DNA from: SG8-38 sp041576815
Lineage (GTDB): Bacteria > Myxococcota_A > Polyangia > Polyangiales > Houyiibacteriaceae
Assembly: GCA_041576815.1 (NCBI GenBank)
Contig: JBFGKE010000001.1
Location: 62,001-126,000, forward strand
Direction: 5' to 3'
Length of the DNA stretch: 64,000 nucleotides
Shown here: positions 28,469 through 39,184 of the stretch, in pieces
Layout of the letters: every line of letters starts with the position of its first letter
How positions within the stretch are numbered: position 1 is the stretch's first letter
Program-made: the position numbers and the translations under genes
Notes under the pieces: generated by a model
What the model saw: the letters and a program-made list of their open reading frames with translations, nothing else
What the model was told of the DNA's origin: nothing
Database searches by the model: none

Positions 28469-28535
28469 GGTGGGGTGAGCTTAGGGACGGGGCGCCCGCA
28501 CGCAACCGAAGGCGGCTCTGGTCGATATTGACGTC

Positions 28536-30077
28536 ATGGCGTTGGACGACGTGTTGTGCCTGTGCCTCGGCGATCGCCCGATTCGCTCGTTTCCACTCGG
28601 GCGACGCGCGCTCGAAGTCGGCTCGCATCCCGACTGCGACATCGTCGTCCACGCGGATGGCGTCCCCGATCGAGCCCTTCTTTGCCAGCTGCACGCCGGC
28701 ACGGTCAGGGTCTACGACCTCGTGCGCGCACCCGGCCTCGACGCGGGCTCGCACCTGTCGATTGGAGGGCAGGCGGTCCTCGGCGGCGGCTACTCGGTCC
28801 GGCGCGTGAAAGCGCGCCCGCGGGAGCCGCACCGCGGCGCCACCGAGGTTCTTCGCAACGACGGCGTCGAGCTTGGCCGCCTCACCTTGCTCGCGGGACG
28901 AGGGCCCGCCGCGCGCGCCTTTCACGTTGGCGATGCGCCGCTTTCCGTCGGAAGCGGCTCCGACAACGCAATCGTGCTGAGCGACCGGGCGGTCAGTCGT
29001 CATCATTGCCGCATCGAGCCCGGCGCCGAAGGAGTGTCGCTGCGCGACCTCGGCAGCACCAACGGCACGTGGGTAGACGGCCTTCGCATTCGCCGTCACA
29101 CGCTTCGGGCTGGGGCCGTCGTGCGTATCGGGCGCACGAAGCTCCGCGTCGCGACACGTGGCCGCCGCAATGGGCCGCGCGACGACCTGATCGCCGGCTC
29201 GAGCGCGATGCTGTCGGCTCTCGCCGAGGTCGACCGATTTGCTTCGCTGTCCTGGCCGGTGCTCATCCGAGGCGAAACCGGCGTCGGCAAAGAGCTGGTC
29301 GCGCGGGCGCTCCACGGGCGAGGGCCTCGTCGGGAAGGTCCGTTCGTCGCGCTCAACGGCGGCGGGCTTCCGCGCGAGCTCGTCGAAAGCGAGCTCTTCG
29401 GGCACGAGCGCGGGGCGTTCACCGGTGCGGTCCAGGCCCATCGCGGGGCGTTCGAGCAGGCCGACGGAGGGACGCTCTTTCTCGACGAGGTCGGTGAGCT
29501 CCCCCCGGATCTCCAAACGCGTCTGCTTCGCGTGCTCGACACGTGGCAAGTGCGGCGCGTGGGCAGCGAGTCGGCTCGCCGGGTCGACGTTCGGCTGGTG
29601 TGCGCCACCCATCGCGATCTCCGACGGCTCGTCCGCGAGGGGCGCTTCCGATCGGATCTGTTCTATCGAATCCACCGGCTCGTCGTGGACATCCCTCCGC
29701 TTCGCGCGCGTCCGGACGACATCCCTCTCTTGGTCCGGCACTTCCTAGATCGCATGGAGCCCGAGATCGGGGTGCGTACGCTTCACCCAGACGGCCTCGA
29801 GCGTCTCCGGCGCCGGCCGTGGCTGGGCAACGTTCGCGAGCTCCGCAACGTGGTCGAGCTCGCCGCGGTGAGCTGCGACGGCCAGGTCGTCGACCTCGGA
29901 GCCATCGACCGATCGCTGCGCTGCGGCGCCGAGCCGCCATCGCCACCGGCGGCAACGACGCTTCGCGAGACCCTAGAGCAGTACGGCGGCAACCTGTCCG
30001 CAACGGCGCGTGCGCTCGGCATTCCGCGGTCCACGCTGCGCGACCGGCTCAAGGCCGCATCGAGCAACACCGATTAG
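28536..30077 (+). CDS. FHA-domain sigma54-dependent transcriptional activator
   Basis: A 513-residue regulator. N-terminal part: a degenerate FHA-like fold (residues 15-95) and a good FHA domain (about 125-210, with VGSGSDNAIVLSDRAVSRHHC and LGSTNGTWVDG) that should bind phosphothreonine. Centre: an AAA+ domain with GETGVGKE (Walker A), GHERGAFTGA (sigma54 contact loop) and GGTLFLDEVGELP (Walker B). C-terminus: a Fis-type helix-turn-helix (LSATARALGIPRSTLRDRL). It would open sigma54 promoters in response to a phosphorylated partner, probably a Ser/Thr kinase target. Such FHA activators are common in myxobacteria. It converges on the glycosyltransferase gene with a 4-base overlap. Confidence 0.94.
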   Translation: MALDDVLCLCLGDRPIRSFPLGRRALEVGSHPDCDIVVHADGVPDRALLCQLHAGTVRVYDLVRAPGLDAGSHLSIGGQAVLGGGYSVRRVKARPREPHRGATEVLRNDGVELGRLTLLAGRGPAARAFHVGDAPLSVGSGSDNAIVLSDRAVSRHHCRIEPGAEGVSLRDLGSTNGTWVDGLRIRRHTLRAGAVVRIGRTKLRVATRGRRNGPRDDLIAGSSAMLSALAEVDRFASLSWPVLIRGETGVGKELVARALHGRGPRREGPFVALNGGGLPRELVESELFGHERGAFTGAVQAHRGAFEQADGGTLFLDEVGELPPDLQTRLLRVLDTWQVRRVGSESARRVDVRLVCATHRDLRRLVREGRFRSDLFYRIHRLVVDIPPLRARPDDIPLLVRHFLDRMEPEIGVRTLHPDGLERLRRRPWLGNVRELRNVVELAAVSCDGQVVDLGAIDRSLRCGAEPPSPPAATTLRETLEQYGGNLSATARALGIPRSTLRDRLKAASSNTD

Positions 30078-30787
30078 GCGTCGCGCGCGAGCGACTCCTT
30101 CACGCGCCGCACCCGAAGCTCGAGCAGGTCCTGTGCCACACCGTAAATCCGCTTGAGCCCCGTCGACTTCGAACGCCCCGAGCGCCGCGGACGGCATTCG
30201 ATCGTCACGACGGTGGTCGGAACCCCCGCCCCGAGCATCCGGATGGGAAACTCGAAGTTCAAAAAGAACGTATCCGGCGCCAGCCGCTCGGCGTCGAACA
30301 GCGGGCGCCGGAAGAGGTAGGGACCGTCGCTCCGCATGCGAACGCCGTGAACGAGCAAGATCAACGCGCGCACTCCGGCCGACAGCACTTTGCGATGGAA
30401 GCCGTCGTCTCTGTCGTCGTAGACGCTGAACACCACGTCGGCTCCCTCACGGGCCGCTGCGCGGCGGAGGGCGGCGATGGCTGCGGGTGCAATCTGTCCG
30501 TCTGCGGGAAGGAACGTCACCCAGGCTCCCTTCGCGGCAGTCACCCCAGTTTTCAGCGCAGCGCCGATTCCACGGTTCGTATCGTGACGCAGGAGCTGGT
30601 GCGCGTGGCCCGAGAGCGCACGCGCGGCTTCCGTATGTGTACGGTCCGACGAACCGTCGTCGACGAAGACGATTTCGGCCGCCGGCTCGTGGGCGGCCAG
30701 CCAAGCGCGAAGCTCGCTCAGCACCGGCGCGATGTTCGCCTCCTCGTTGAACGCAAAGACGATGACACTGAGGTCGATGTCGGTCAC
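30074..30787 (-). CDS. Family 2 glycosyltransferase
   Basis: A 237-residue GT-A enzyme starting from a GTG that overlaps the acyltransferase stop (GTGA). The donor-binding region is VIVFAFNEEANIAPVLSEL, with VFVDDGSSDRT and the DxD-like FLPADGQIAP. It is of the polyprenyl-phosphate or polysaccharide type; the C-terminal part is short and lacks clear membrane spans. It ends the leftward chain that starts at mutL and, with the neighbouring acyltransferase and two membrane proteins, probably builds or decorates a surface glycan or glycolipid. Acceptor and sugar are unknown. Confidence 0.88.
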   Translation of the reverse strand: MTDIDLSVIVFAFNEEANIAPVLSELRAWLAAHEPAAEIVFVDDGSSDRTHTEAARALSGHAHQLLRHDTNRGIGAALKTGVTAAKGAWVTFLPADGQIAPAAIAALRRAAAREGADVVFSVYDDRDDGFHRKVLSAGVRALILLVHGVRMRSDGPYLFRRPLFDAERLAPDTFFLNFEFPIRMLGAGVPTTVVTIECRPRRSGRSKSTGLKRIYGVAQDLLELRVRRVKESLARDA

Positions 30788-31311
30788 TCCGGTCGCTCTC
30801 TCATCACCCGCGCAGGGACCCCCACCGCGATCGAGTAGGGCGGCACGTCTTCGGCGACGACTGCGCCGGCCCCGATTTGGGCGCCGCGGCCGATGCGAAC
30901 GCCGGGGAGCACGATTGCCCCGACGCCGAGGTCGCAGTCGTCCTCGATCACCACGGGGGCGAGCTCGACGGGGGCGCTCAAGATTGGGACGTCGCGCCCC
31001 ACATCCCGGTGAAACGAGGAAATGATTCGAACGGCGGGCGCGATACCCACGCGCGCACCGATCTCGATGCCGCCCGCGCTATGCAGAAACGCTTGCTGTC
31101 CGACCCAGGTTTCGTCGCCGATGCACATCTTGTTCTTGTAATAGCCCTTGAGGATCGCGTTGTGGCCGACGTACACGTTTGCGCCGAGCTCGATGTTTTC
31201 AGGGTGGAACACGAGCACGCCGTGTTCGAACACGCAGTCAGGGCCACAGCGCGCAAACTGGTCCGCGCGAAAAGAGCCGTCGCCGTGGCTGCGGTGGCGC
31301 ATAGCGGTCAC
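30784..31311 (-). CDS. Left-handed beta-helix (hexapeptide) acyltransferase
   Basis: A 175-residue O- or N-acetyltransferase-type protein with imperfect hexapeptide repeats (IELGANVYVGHNAILKG, IGDETWVGQQAFLH, IEIGARVGIAPAVRI, IGRGAQIGAGAVVAEDVPP) and the usual SIAVGVPARVM end. Members acetylate sugars of surface polysaccharides. It reads from a GTG at 31311 that overlaps the DUF2723 stop as GTGA; an in-frame ATG at 31302 is the alternative. It is coupled on both sides, to the DUF2723 gene and to the glycosyltransferase. Confidence 0.88.
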   Translation of the reverse strand: MTAMRHRSHGDGSFRADQFARCGPDCVFEHGVLVFHPENIELGANVYVGHNAILKGYYKNKMCIGDETWVGQQAFLHSAGGIEIGARVGIAPAVRIISSFHRDVGRDVPILSAPVELAPVVIEDDCDLGVGAIVLPGVRIGRGAQIGAGAVVAEDVPPYSIAVGVPARVMRERPE

Positions 31312-33284
31312 AGGTTAGCAGGAGAGGCCGACGAAGACGCAAACTTCGGCGTCACCGGCCCGAGCGCGTCGGACAGCCCCGCGAGATATCTCGCGAGCTC
31401 GGTTGCGCCGGTGGCGTGCGCGATGAAAGCGGCGTAGTGAAGGTTGCGGGCGGGATGTCCGAGCGCCACCGGCGGCTGATACGTGGGTGCGGTTCGAACC
31501 GATGGCTGGACACGTGTCGGCACGGAGGACAGGTCCGCGGCCGGTGCGTCGTTCGGTGCCGGCACCCCCGCCAGCAGACTCGCGATCGCGGTGCGCGGAA
31601 AGCCCTGCACGTAGAGGTCGTGCCCCCGGTCGAACGTGAGGAGCGCGATCAGCCCGTCTGTCCCCGGTGAGCCGGTGTGAAGCTCGGCAAGGGCTGCCGC
31701 AGCGTGGCGCACGATGGCTGGGCGGGGCGCCACCGGCTCCGGCGTGCAGGATGGGCCCGTGTCGAGAAGCCATTCGCTCGGACACGTACGAAGACCCAGT
31801 TTGTGGGCGAGCGTCGCTCGCTCCACTTGAACGGGGCGTTCGGAGTTCGCGTCCAGGAAGCGACGAACGCGCGCGGTGCGACCGTTCGGGCCGCGAAGCG
31901 CGAAAGGCGCGAGGTCGGGATGGCGCCGCTGGAGCAATCGCCAGAACCATCCGGACGAGGCGAGCCCAAACGCGACGACGGCGACGTCGGGACGGGTGCC
32001 CCGCTGCTCTTGCAGATACAACAGGGGTCCCACCCAATGGTCGCGCTCGACGACGAGGATCGCGTCGGGAGGCGCCGCCCACAGCGCCTGCTGCGCGATG
32101 TGCTCCGTGAACGCATCGCGATGTCGGGTTCGTTCGTGCGGGGCGGGAGGCGCGACTGCGATCAGCAGGGTCACCGCCACGAGCGATGCAGCTCCGAAGC
32201 GCATCTTTCGAGCAGCGAGATAGGCCGTGAAGAGGCCGACGCCGGCCGCGGCGAGCCAGGAAGGAATCGCGAAATAGCCGTTGTAGTCGAGGACGTCGGG
32301 GGCAAAGACACCGTTGCGCGCGACGAGGGCGACGAAAAAGACGAGCGTCGCGTTGTAGAAGAAGCGACCGAGCCCGCGCTTCCGCGCATAGATCGAGTAC
32401 CCCGCGAAGCCGGCCACCAAGAGTGCGAGGAGGCCGTTTCGAAGCGACCAGATGAACAGCGCACCGACGTGATTCCACCACTCGGCCCACGACGAGACGC
32501 CCTTGGAAGCAAAGTCCGCGGCCGTGAAGTAGTGCGCGATCGAAGCCCGATCGGTGGGCGCTCCCCAGACGACCACGTCTTCGCGGGCCGCGACGGCGAA
32601 GACATAGGTGTAGGTCACGAGTCCGAGTGCGCCGCCCAACACCACCCAGCCGATCGCACTCCGCGGGATCTCTCGACGCACGGCGGCCATCACCAGCCGT
32701 GGCGCCATCGCGAGCGCAACGACCGCGGCGCACACGAGGTTGGCGCTCGCGGAGAGGCCGAGGCCCAACCCCGTGGCAAAAAACGGCCCCCGTCCTCGGC
32801 TCTCATCGAGCACGGCGCTGGCGAAGCGTGCGGCCGCCCAGAGCGCGAAGAACACCGCCAGCGGATACACCTCGATTCGCGTGGCCGGCTCCCAGAGGGC
32901 GGGATGTACGCCCACGAGCGCGATGGTCGGCGCCACGAACCGGACATCCCCGTCGGGGAATCCCGGGGCGGGCCGCACGAGCGCTTCCGCGAAGCTCGTC
33001 GCTGGTATCACCGTGAGCGCGCCGGCAAGCGCAGATAGACCATTTAGCGCCACGAGCGGCTCCACGCCGGGGAGCCGCGCGAGAAGACCGCCGACGATCG
33101 TGTGCAGCGGCTGTCCAAATGGATGACCGAGACCGAATTGCTCGGCAACGAGCGCGAGCTCGGGGCTGTCGTACAGCGAAAGGCTCCTGCTCATGGTGAG
33201 CACGTAGAAGACGAAAAGCGCGGCGGCGCACGCTGCCGTTCGGGCGCGCGATCGTACCGGAAGGCCGAGCAAGCGCTCAGTCAC
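31308..33284 (-). CDS. DUF2723 multi-spanning membrane protein, mannosyltransferase-like
   Basis: About 658 residues: a membrane half with many hydrophobic spans and a soluble C-terminal half. The first loop has LYDSPELALVAEQFGLGHPFG followed by QPLHTIVGGLLARLPGVEP, matching the DUF2723 signature with the acidic residue used by GT-C enzymes with lipid-linked sugar donors. It may add sugar to protein or lipid outside the membrane. The GTG at 33284 is preferred because it overlaps the UPF0104 stop by eight bases, as others in this chain do; the longer reading starts at 33329. Substrate unknown. Confidence 0.8.
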   Translation of the reverse strand: MTERLLGLPVRSRARTAACAAALFVFYVLTMSRSLSLYDSPELALVAEQFGLGHPFGQPLHTIVGGLLARLPGVEPLVALNGLSALAGALTVIPATSFAEALVRPAPGFPDGDVRFVAPTIALVGVHPALWEPATRIEVYPLAVFFALWAAARFASAVLDESRGRGPFFATGLGLGLSASANLVCAAVVALAMAPRLVMAAVRREIPRSAIGWVVLGGALGLVTYTYVFAVAAREDVVVWGAPTDRASIAHYFTAADFASKGVSSWAEWWNHVGALFIWSLRNGLLALLVAGFAGYSIYARKRGLGRFFYNATLVFFVALVARNGVFAPDVLDYNGYFAIPSWLAAAGVGLFTAYLAARKMRFGAASLVAVTLLIAVAPPAPHERTRHRDAFTEHIAQQALWAAPPDAILVVERDHWVGPLLYLQEQRGTRPDVAVVAFGLASSGWFWRLLQRRHPDLAPFALRGPNGRTARVRRFLDANSERPVQVERATLAHKLGLRTCPSEWLLDTGPSCTPEPVAPRPAIVRHAAAALAELHTGSPGTDGLIALLTFDRGHDLYVQGFPRTAIASLLAGVPAPNDAPAADLSSVPTRVQPSVRTAPTYQPPVALGHPARNLHYAAFIAHATGATELARYLAGLSDALGPVTPKFASSSASPANL

Positions 33285-34251
33285 TTTGCATTCCCGAGAG
33301 GGGCACGACGAGATTGACGACGCCACCAATGCCCGCCGAAATCAGCTGGGTGGCCCAAAAGCTCAGCGACGCGGCGTACGCGCTGGCTTCCGGCACACCG
33401 ACGGTTCCGTAGAGCGCTGCAAAGGCGGCCTCGCGCACCCCGGCGCCTCCGACCGTGAACGGGAAGAACGCCGAGGCGCCGATCAGCGGCATGACGACGG
33501 CGGACTGAGACCACGTCACCGACGGTTCGAGCGAGTGCATGATCACGTGGCCAGCGACGATGTTGAGCGCGTGGATGATCAGAGAAAGCCCGACCGCTGC
33601 TAGGAACGGCCCGATCGAGAAGAGGCGGGGCAGCGCTCGCAGAGGCTTGCCGAGGGCGTTGGGTAGAAACGGGGCGAGCCGTGGCGCGATGGCAATTCCG
33701 ATCAGGGCGCCGGCTGCGGCGCCGAGGCCGAGAGCGGCCCAGAGCCCGACGTTTGCGATTCCGGGGATCGGTTGAAGCAGGTAGGCACCCGCGGCGAGCA
33801 CCAAGAGCGCCGATACCCCGATCACCCGCTCGATGAACACCACCGCGACCCCGCTCGTGGCGCTCGCCCAGTCGACGTCGCCGAAGGCTTTTCGCCCCGC
33901 GACCCCACGGATGACGTCGCCGCCAACGCCCCCGGGCGCATAGGTGTTGTAGAAATGCCCGACAAAATACAAATGGGCGATGCGTGTCCAGCGAGGAACG
34001 TCGATCGCGCCGTACGCGCGAAGCAGGAGCCACCACCGCATCATTCCGCAGGCCAAGCCGAAAAACACCACGGTGATCGCCGTGAGCGCGGCACCGAGTG
34101 AGAGCCGCTGGAACGCTTCGAGGACGTCGCGGGGCTCTACCCGGCTCGCGAGATAGCCGACCGCGGCGATCGTGACCGCGATACGACCCCATCGCAGATA
34201 ACGCCGGCGTCGTTCACCGCTTGCCGTTCGCCGTCCCCCCGTGTCGAGCAT
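33277..34251 (-). CDS. UPF0104 / lysylphosphatidylglycerol synthase-type membrane protein
   Basis: A 324-residue inner-membrane protein with about eight spans. The pattern RVEPRDVLEAFQRLS, NTYAPGGVGGDVIRGVAGRKAF and FFPFTVGGAGVREAAFAALYG fits the UPF0104/AglD family, whose relatives include the flippase half of MprF. A role in moving or modifying lipids or lipid-linked sugars is likely. It starts 1 base after the DUF479 stop and overlaps the DUF2723 gene at its end, so the membrane proteins of this chain are made together. Confidence 0.87.
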   Translation of the reverse strand: MLDTGGRRTASGERRRRYLRWGRIAVTIAAVGYLASRVEPRDVLEAFQRLSLGAALTAITVVFFGLACGMMRWWLLLRAYGAIDVPRWTRIAHLYFVGHFYNTYAPGGVGGDVIRGVAGRKAFGDVDWASATSGVAVVFIERVIGVSALLVLAAGAYLLQPIPGIANVGLWAALGLGAAAGALIGIAIAPRLAPFLPNALGKPLRALPRLFSIGPFLAAVGLSLIIHALNIVAGHVIMHSLEPSVTWSQSAVVMPLIGASAFFPFTVGGAGVREAAFAALYGTVGVPEASAYAASLSFWATQLISAGIGGVVNLVVPLSGMQSD

Positions 34252-34252
34252 T

Positions 34253-34879
34253 TCAGCCCTGCAAGCCTAACGCGTCCTGAAGCTCGTGGAGCAGTTCCGG
34301 GGCGTTCCGCTCGACCATGCGTCGAAGCTCGGGGAGGAAGTCGGCGATGCGCGGCGCATGCGCCTCCGAAATCGAGAGTGCGGGTCGGTGTCGAAGCGCG
34401 GTCTCGAGGCGGTCCAGGACGAACCCGGGTTCCGCGTAGCCGCTCGGCGCACCCCAGCGCACGAGCCGGGTCCGCAGCTCTGAAAAAGCATGCCCGTCAT
34501 CCTTCCATTCGAGCTCTCCCGCGACCTCGAGATGAAGCGCACCGAGGTAGTCATCCACGTGCTCGGGCGTCCCTGCGAGCCAGCCGTCGAGAAACATCTC
34601 GCACCCGACGTGACCGACCGCACGCGCCGTCCCGCGGCGGACGCCGGCGGAGGTCAGTGCGTCGAGCGATTGACCGCAAAGCGCGAGAAACGTCGGTGCG
34701 CGGTGGAAGGCCTCGTCGGTGCGATGGTGGAGCTCGACGCCGCGGCGAACCTCCGAATCGTGGACCGCGACGAGAGGCACCTGCACCATCGATTCGAAGT
34801 CGGGGAGCATGCTCCCGAGTAGGTGGAGCGCCTCTTTGTCTGCCCATCCGGCGACGACGGCATGTCCGAAGAAGTTCAA
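34253..34879 (-). CDS. DUF479 (ACP phosphodiesterase-like) protein
   Basis: A 208-residue protein. The start MNFFGHAVVAG, then LLGSMLPDFES and GVELHHRTDEAFHRAPTF matches the pattern of the DUF479/AcpH family, whose E. coli member removes phosphopantetheine from acyl carrier protein. The histidines and aspartates of those motifs are kept, but the remainder is diverged, so hydrolase activity is only suggested. It is read from a TTG at 34879 which forms TTGA with the miaA stop; no ATG fits. This unusual start is supported because the conserved MNFFGH begins exactly there. Confidence 0.72.
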   Translation of the reverse strand: MNFFGHAVVAGWADKEALHLLGSMLPDFESMVQVPLVAVHDSEVRRGVELHHRTDEAFHRAPTFLALCGQSLDALTSAGVRRGTARAVGHVGCEMFLDGWLAGTPEHVDDYLGALHLEVAGELEWKDDGHAFSELRTRLVRWGAPSGYAEPGFVLDRLETALRHRPALSISEAHAPRIADFLPELRRMVERNAPELLHELQDALGLQG

Positions 34880-35808
34880 AGCCCCAGTTCCCTCGCAATG
34901 CGATCGAGCCCGTCCGGGCGGCAAAGCTCGCCGCGTTTGCCCCACCAGCTTACACCGGGCTCCCCGCGGAACCATGTTCGTTGCCGGCGAGCGTAGATGC
35001 GCGTGGATTTTCGGACAGCGCGAATGGTTTCGTCGAGCGGCACATCCTCCCGGAGATGGGCCAGGATTTCGCGATAGCCGACGCTGCCGAAGGGGCGAAC
35101 GTCGTCTCCCCATCTCGCGCGGAGAGCACGCACTTCGTCGATCCATCCGGCCTCGATCATCTGGTGGACGCGCGCTTCGATCGCCGCGAGGTGCTGCTCG
35201 CGGTCGGCGTCGAGAACGACCATGACCGCCCGATAGCGTGGCTCGCCGAGCGCGTGTGCCGCTCGAAGCTGCCCGAGCGGCGTTCCGGTCTGCTCGTAGA
35301 TCTCGAGAGCACGTACGATTCGAAAAGCATCGTTTGGATGAATGGCGTCGGCCGAGATCGGATCGACCTCGACGAGCCGCTCGTGGAGCGCCGCGGTTCC
35401 ACGCGCGGACGCCACGGCCTCGAGCCGCTTGCGGATCTCGACGTCGACGGGCGGGACGTCGACGAGGCCCCGAAGCAGGGCACGAATCCAAAGCCCCGTG
35501 CCTCCAACCACAATCGGCAGTAGGCCGCGGCGGGCGATGTCCCGGATCGCGATGTCGGCCCTGCGCGAATAGGCGACCGCGTCGATCTCTTGGTCGGGGT
35601 CGATGATGTCGATCAGATGGTGCCGCACACCGCCGAGCTCTGCGTCGGTGGGCTTGGCCGAGCCGACGTCGAACCCCCGGTACACCTGAACGCTGTCGGC
35701 GCCGACGAGCTCACCGTCGAAGGCTCGGGCCGCCTCGATCGCCACGGCCGTCTTCCCCGTCGCGGTCGGACCGGCGATCACCAGAAGCGGCGGGCCGGCG
35801 TCAGACAT
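34876..35808 (-). CDS. miaA: tRNA dimethylallyltransferase
   Basis: A 310-residue enzyme that adds a dimethylallyl group to A37 of tRNAs reading U-starting codons. Motifs are the P-loop IAGPTATGKTAVAIEAA, GADSVQVYRGFDVGSAKP, VGGTGLWIRALLRGL and STRIYARRQRTWFR. The ATG at 35808 (MSDAGPP) is used rather than the upstream in-frame reading; it overlaps the mutL stop by eight bases. MutL-miaA is a common bacterial order. Downstream it overlaps the DUF479 gene. Confidence 0.96.
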   Translation of the reverse strand: MSDAGPPLLVIAGPTATGKTAVAIEAARAFDGELVGADSVQVYRGFDVGSAKPTDAELGGVRHHLIDIIDPDQEIDAVAYSRRADIAIRDIARRGLLPIVVGGTGLWIRALLRGLVDVPPVDVEIRKRLEAVASARGTAALHERLVEVDPISADAIHPNDAFRIVRALEIYEQTGTPLGQLRAAHALGEPRYRAVMVVLDADREQHLAAIEARVHQMIEAGWIDEVRALRARWGDDVRPFGSVGYREILAHLREDVPLDETIRAVRKSTRIYARRQRTWFRGEPGVSWWGKRGELCRPDGLDRIARELGL

Positions 35809-37462
35809 CGTCCGGGGGGGCGTGCTCGACGGGGAGCGCAGCACGCGCGAGCACGCAGGCGCGATGCGCGTCGTCGTCCGGATCGATGTGTGCAGCGATT
35901 CGCGCCGCGCTGGCACGGTCCATGGCCTCACCGAGAGGGACGGCCGCGCGGTGAGCGAGCGCCCGTGCGATCCCTTTAAGGTCTTTCACGCCGCGGCGAA
36001 GCTCGACGAGCGCGGCCTGAACGAGCCGCGTGGGGGACGCGTCGCCCAGGACCGCGGGAACGGCTCGGATCGCGAAGGTGTGCTCACCGAGGCGCGAGCA
36101 GTCGAAGCCCAGGTCGCCCAAGAGCGAATCGTTTCGCGTGAGCAGGTCGGCGTCCGCGTCCGCGAGCTCGATTCGGTCCGGGAAGAGGAGGTTCTGTCGC
36201 ACCAGCGGCCCTCGGTCGATCGCATGGACCATCGCATCGAATCTCACTAGCGCATCGGCTTCGCGCCGGTCGAGCACGAAGACGCAATTGCCACGCTCGC
36301 ACACCAGCGCGCGGCTTCCAACTTGCGCGACCAGCGAAAGCGCGTGGGGGTGGATCGACTCGTAGTCCTCGGAGCGCTCGCGCGCTTCGACCGGAACGGC
36401 GGTCGCGCGGACGCCCGAATGCGACGACGGAACCGGCTCCGGTGCGCCGACCCGCGCCTGCCAAACTCCTTCGCTATGGCGGGTCTGGGGAAGCCGAGCG
36501 GCGATCATCCGGGTCACGCGATCGAGTAGCTCCGCGCTCCGCTTGAAGCGCACCTCGGTCTTTTGCGGATGCGCGTTGACGTCCACGTCCTCGGGCGCGA
36601 GCCGAAGAGCAACGACGCCGCGGGGATAGCGTCCCGGCGGGAGCCGATCGCCAAACGCAAATGCGACGGCACGCGCCAACCCGCGATCGACGATCGGACG
36701 GTCGTTCACGAACAAGAAGAGCTGGCGCGCCCCTGCACGGGCCAGCTCGAGCGGAGCAAACACCGCGTCGACCGCCACGCCGTCGCGTTCGGCGTGAAGC
36801 GCGTAGAGCGTGACATCGCCAAAGACCTGGTACGCGCGCTCCGCGAGGTCCGAGGCGGGGACGTACCGCCGCGCCACGCGCCCGTCCGAGCGGACCACCA
36901 GCCGAACCTCCGGGCGGCTCAGAGCCAGGCGCTGACAAACCTCGAAAACCTTCGAGGTTTCCGTCTGTCGCGCCCGAAGAAACTTCTTCCTCGCTGGTAC
37001 GTTATAAAAGAGATCCTGCACCTCGACCGTCGTTCCCGGCGGACATCCCGCCGGCCGGACCGGCTGGACGGCGCCTCCTTCGACGACGACGCGCGTGCCT
37101 TCGACCGCGTCCCGCGGCCGCGTCGTGATCGTCATCTTGGAGACCGCCCCGATCGAGGCGAGTGCTTCACCGCGGAAGCCGAGGGTCGACACCTGGACCA
37201 GGTCGTCGAAGGAGGCGATCTTGCTCGTGGCGTGCCGCTCGACGCTCAGCGCTGCGTCTTCCGGACGCATCCCCGCGCCATCGTCTTCGACCCGAACCTG
37301 ACCCCGCCCCCCGTCTTCCACTGACACGGTAATCGCCGTCGCCCCGGCGTCGATCGCGTTCTCGAGGAGCTCTTTGACCAGGCTGGCCGGCCGCTCGATC
37401 ACCTCGCCGGCCGCGATTTGGTCGATCAGCCGATCGTCGAGTCGCCGTACGGTAGAACCCAC
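35801..37462 (-). CDS. mutL: DNA mismatch repair protein MutL, without endonuclease motifs
   Basis: A 553-residue MutL read from a GTG. The GHKL ATPase half is intact: VKELLENAIDAGA, VEDDGAGM and TLGFRGEALASI. In the C-terminal dimerisation half, where many MutL proteins carry the metal-binding DQHAxxE...E endonuclease motif, this one has VFVLDRREADALVRFDAM, and the end lacks the C(P/N)HGRP motif. It therefore probably coordinates repair but does not nick DNA itself, as with MutL of MutH-type organisms. No mutS or mutH is in the window; the mutS2 gene nearby is a different type. It opens a chain of seven leftward genes. Confidence 0.95.
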   Translation of the reverse strand: MGSTVRRLDDRLIDQIAAGEVIERPASLVKELLENAIDAGATAITVSVEDGGRGQVRVEDDGAGMRPEDAALSVERHATSKIASFDDLVQVSTLGFRGEALASIGAVSKMTITTRPRDAVEGTRVVVEGGAVQPVRPAGCPPGTTVEVQDLFYNVPARKKFLRARQTETSKVFEVCQRLALSRPEVRLVVRSDGRVARRYVPASDLAERAYQVFGDVTLYALHAERDGVAVDAVFAPLELARAGARQLFLFVNDRPIVDRGLARAVAFAFGDRLPPGRYPRGVVALRLAPEDVDVNAHPQKTEVRFKRSAELLDRVTRMIAARLPQTRHSEGVWQARVGAPEPVPSSHSGVRATAVPVEARERSEDYESIHPHALSLVAQVGSRALVCERGNCVFVLDRREADALVRFDAMVHAIDRGPLVRQNLLFPDRIELADADADLLTRNDSLLGDLGFDCSRLGEHTFAIRAVPAVLGDASPTRLVQAALVELRRGVKDLKGIARALAHRAAVPLGEAMDRASAARIAAHIDPDDDAHRACVLARAALPVEHAPPDDV

Positions 37463-37588
37463 CGCGTGCGCCTATCAAAGCTGGTTTGCACACGCAACGG
37501 GGCCCCGGGTGGCCCTGGGCCGACGTTGCCGTTCACTCAGCGGCTCTGCTACCGTGATTTTGGGGGTGTTAGCTCACAATTCGCCACG

Positions 37589-39171
<1,583 letters not shown>

Positions 39172-39184
<13 letters not shown>

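Noticed and set aside
30400..37500. Polysaccharide biosynthesis island
   Set aside because: Only four genes of the chain are glycan-related; there is no polymerase, sugar-nucleotide enzyme or ABC exporter.
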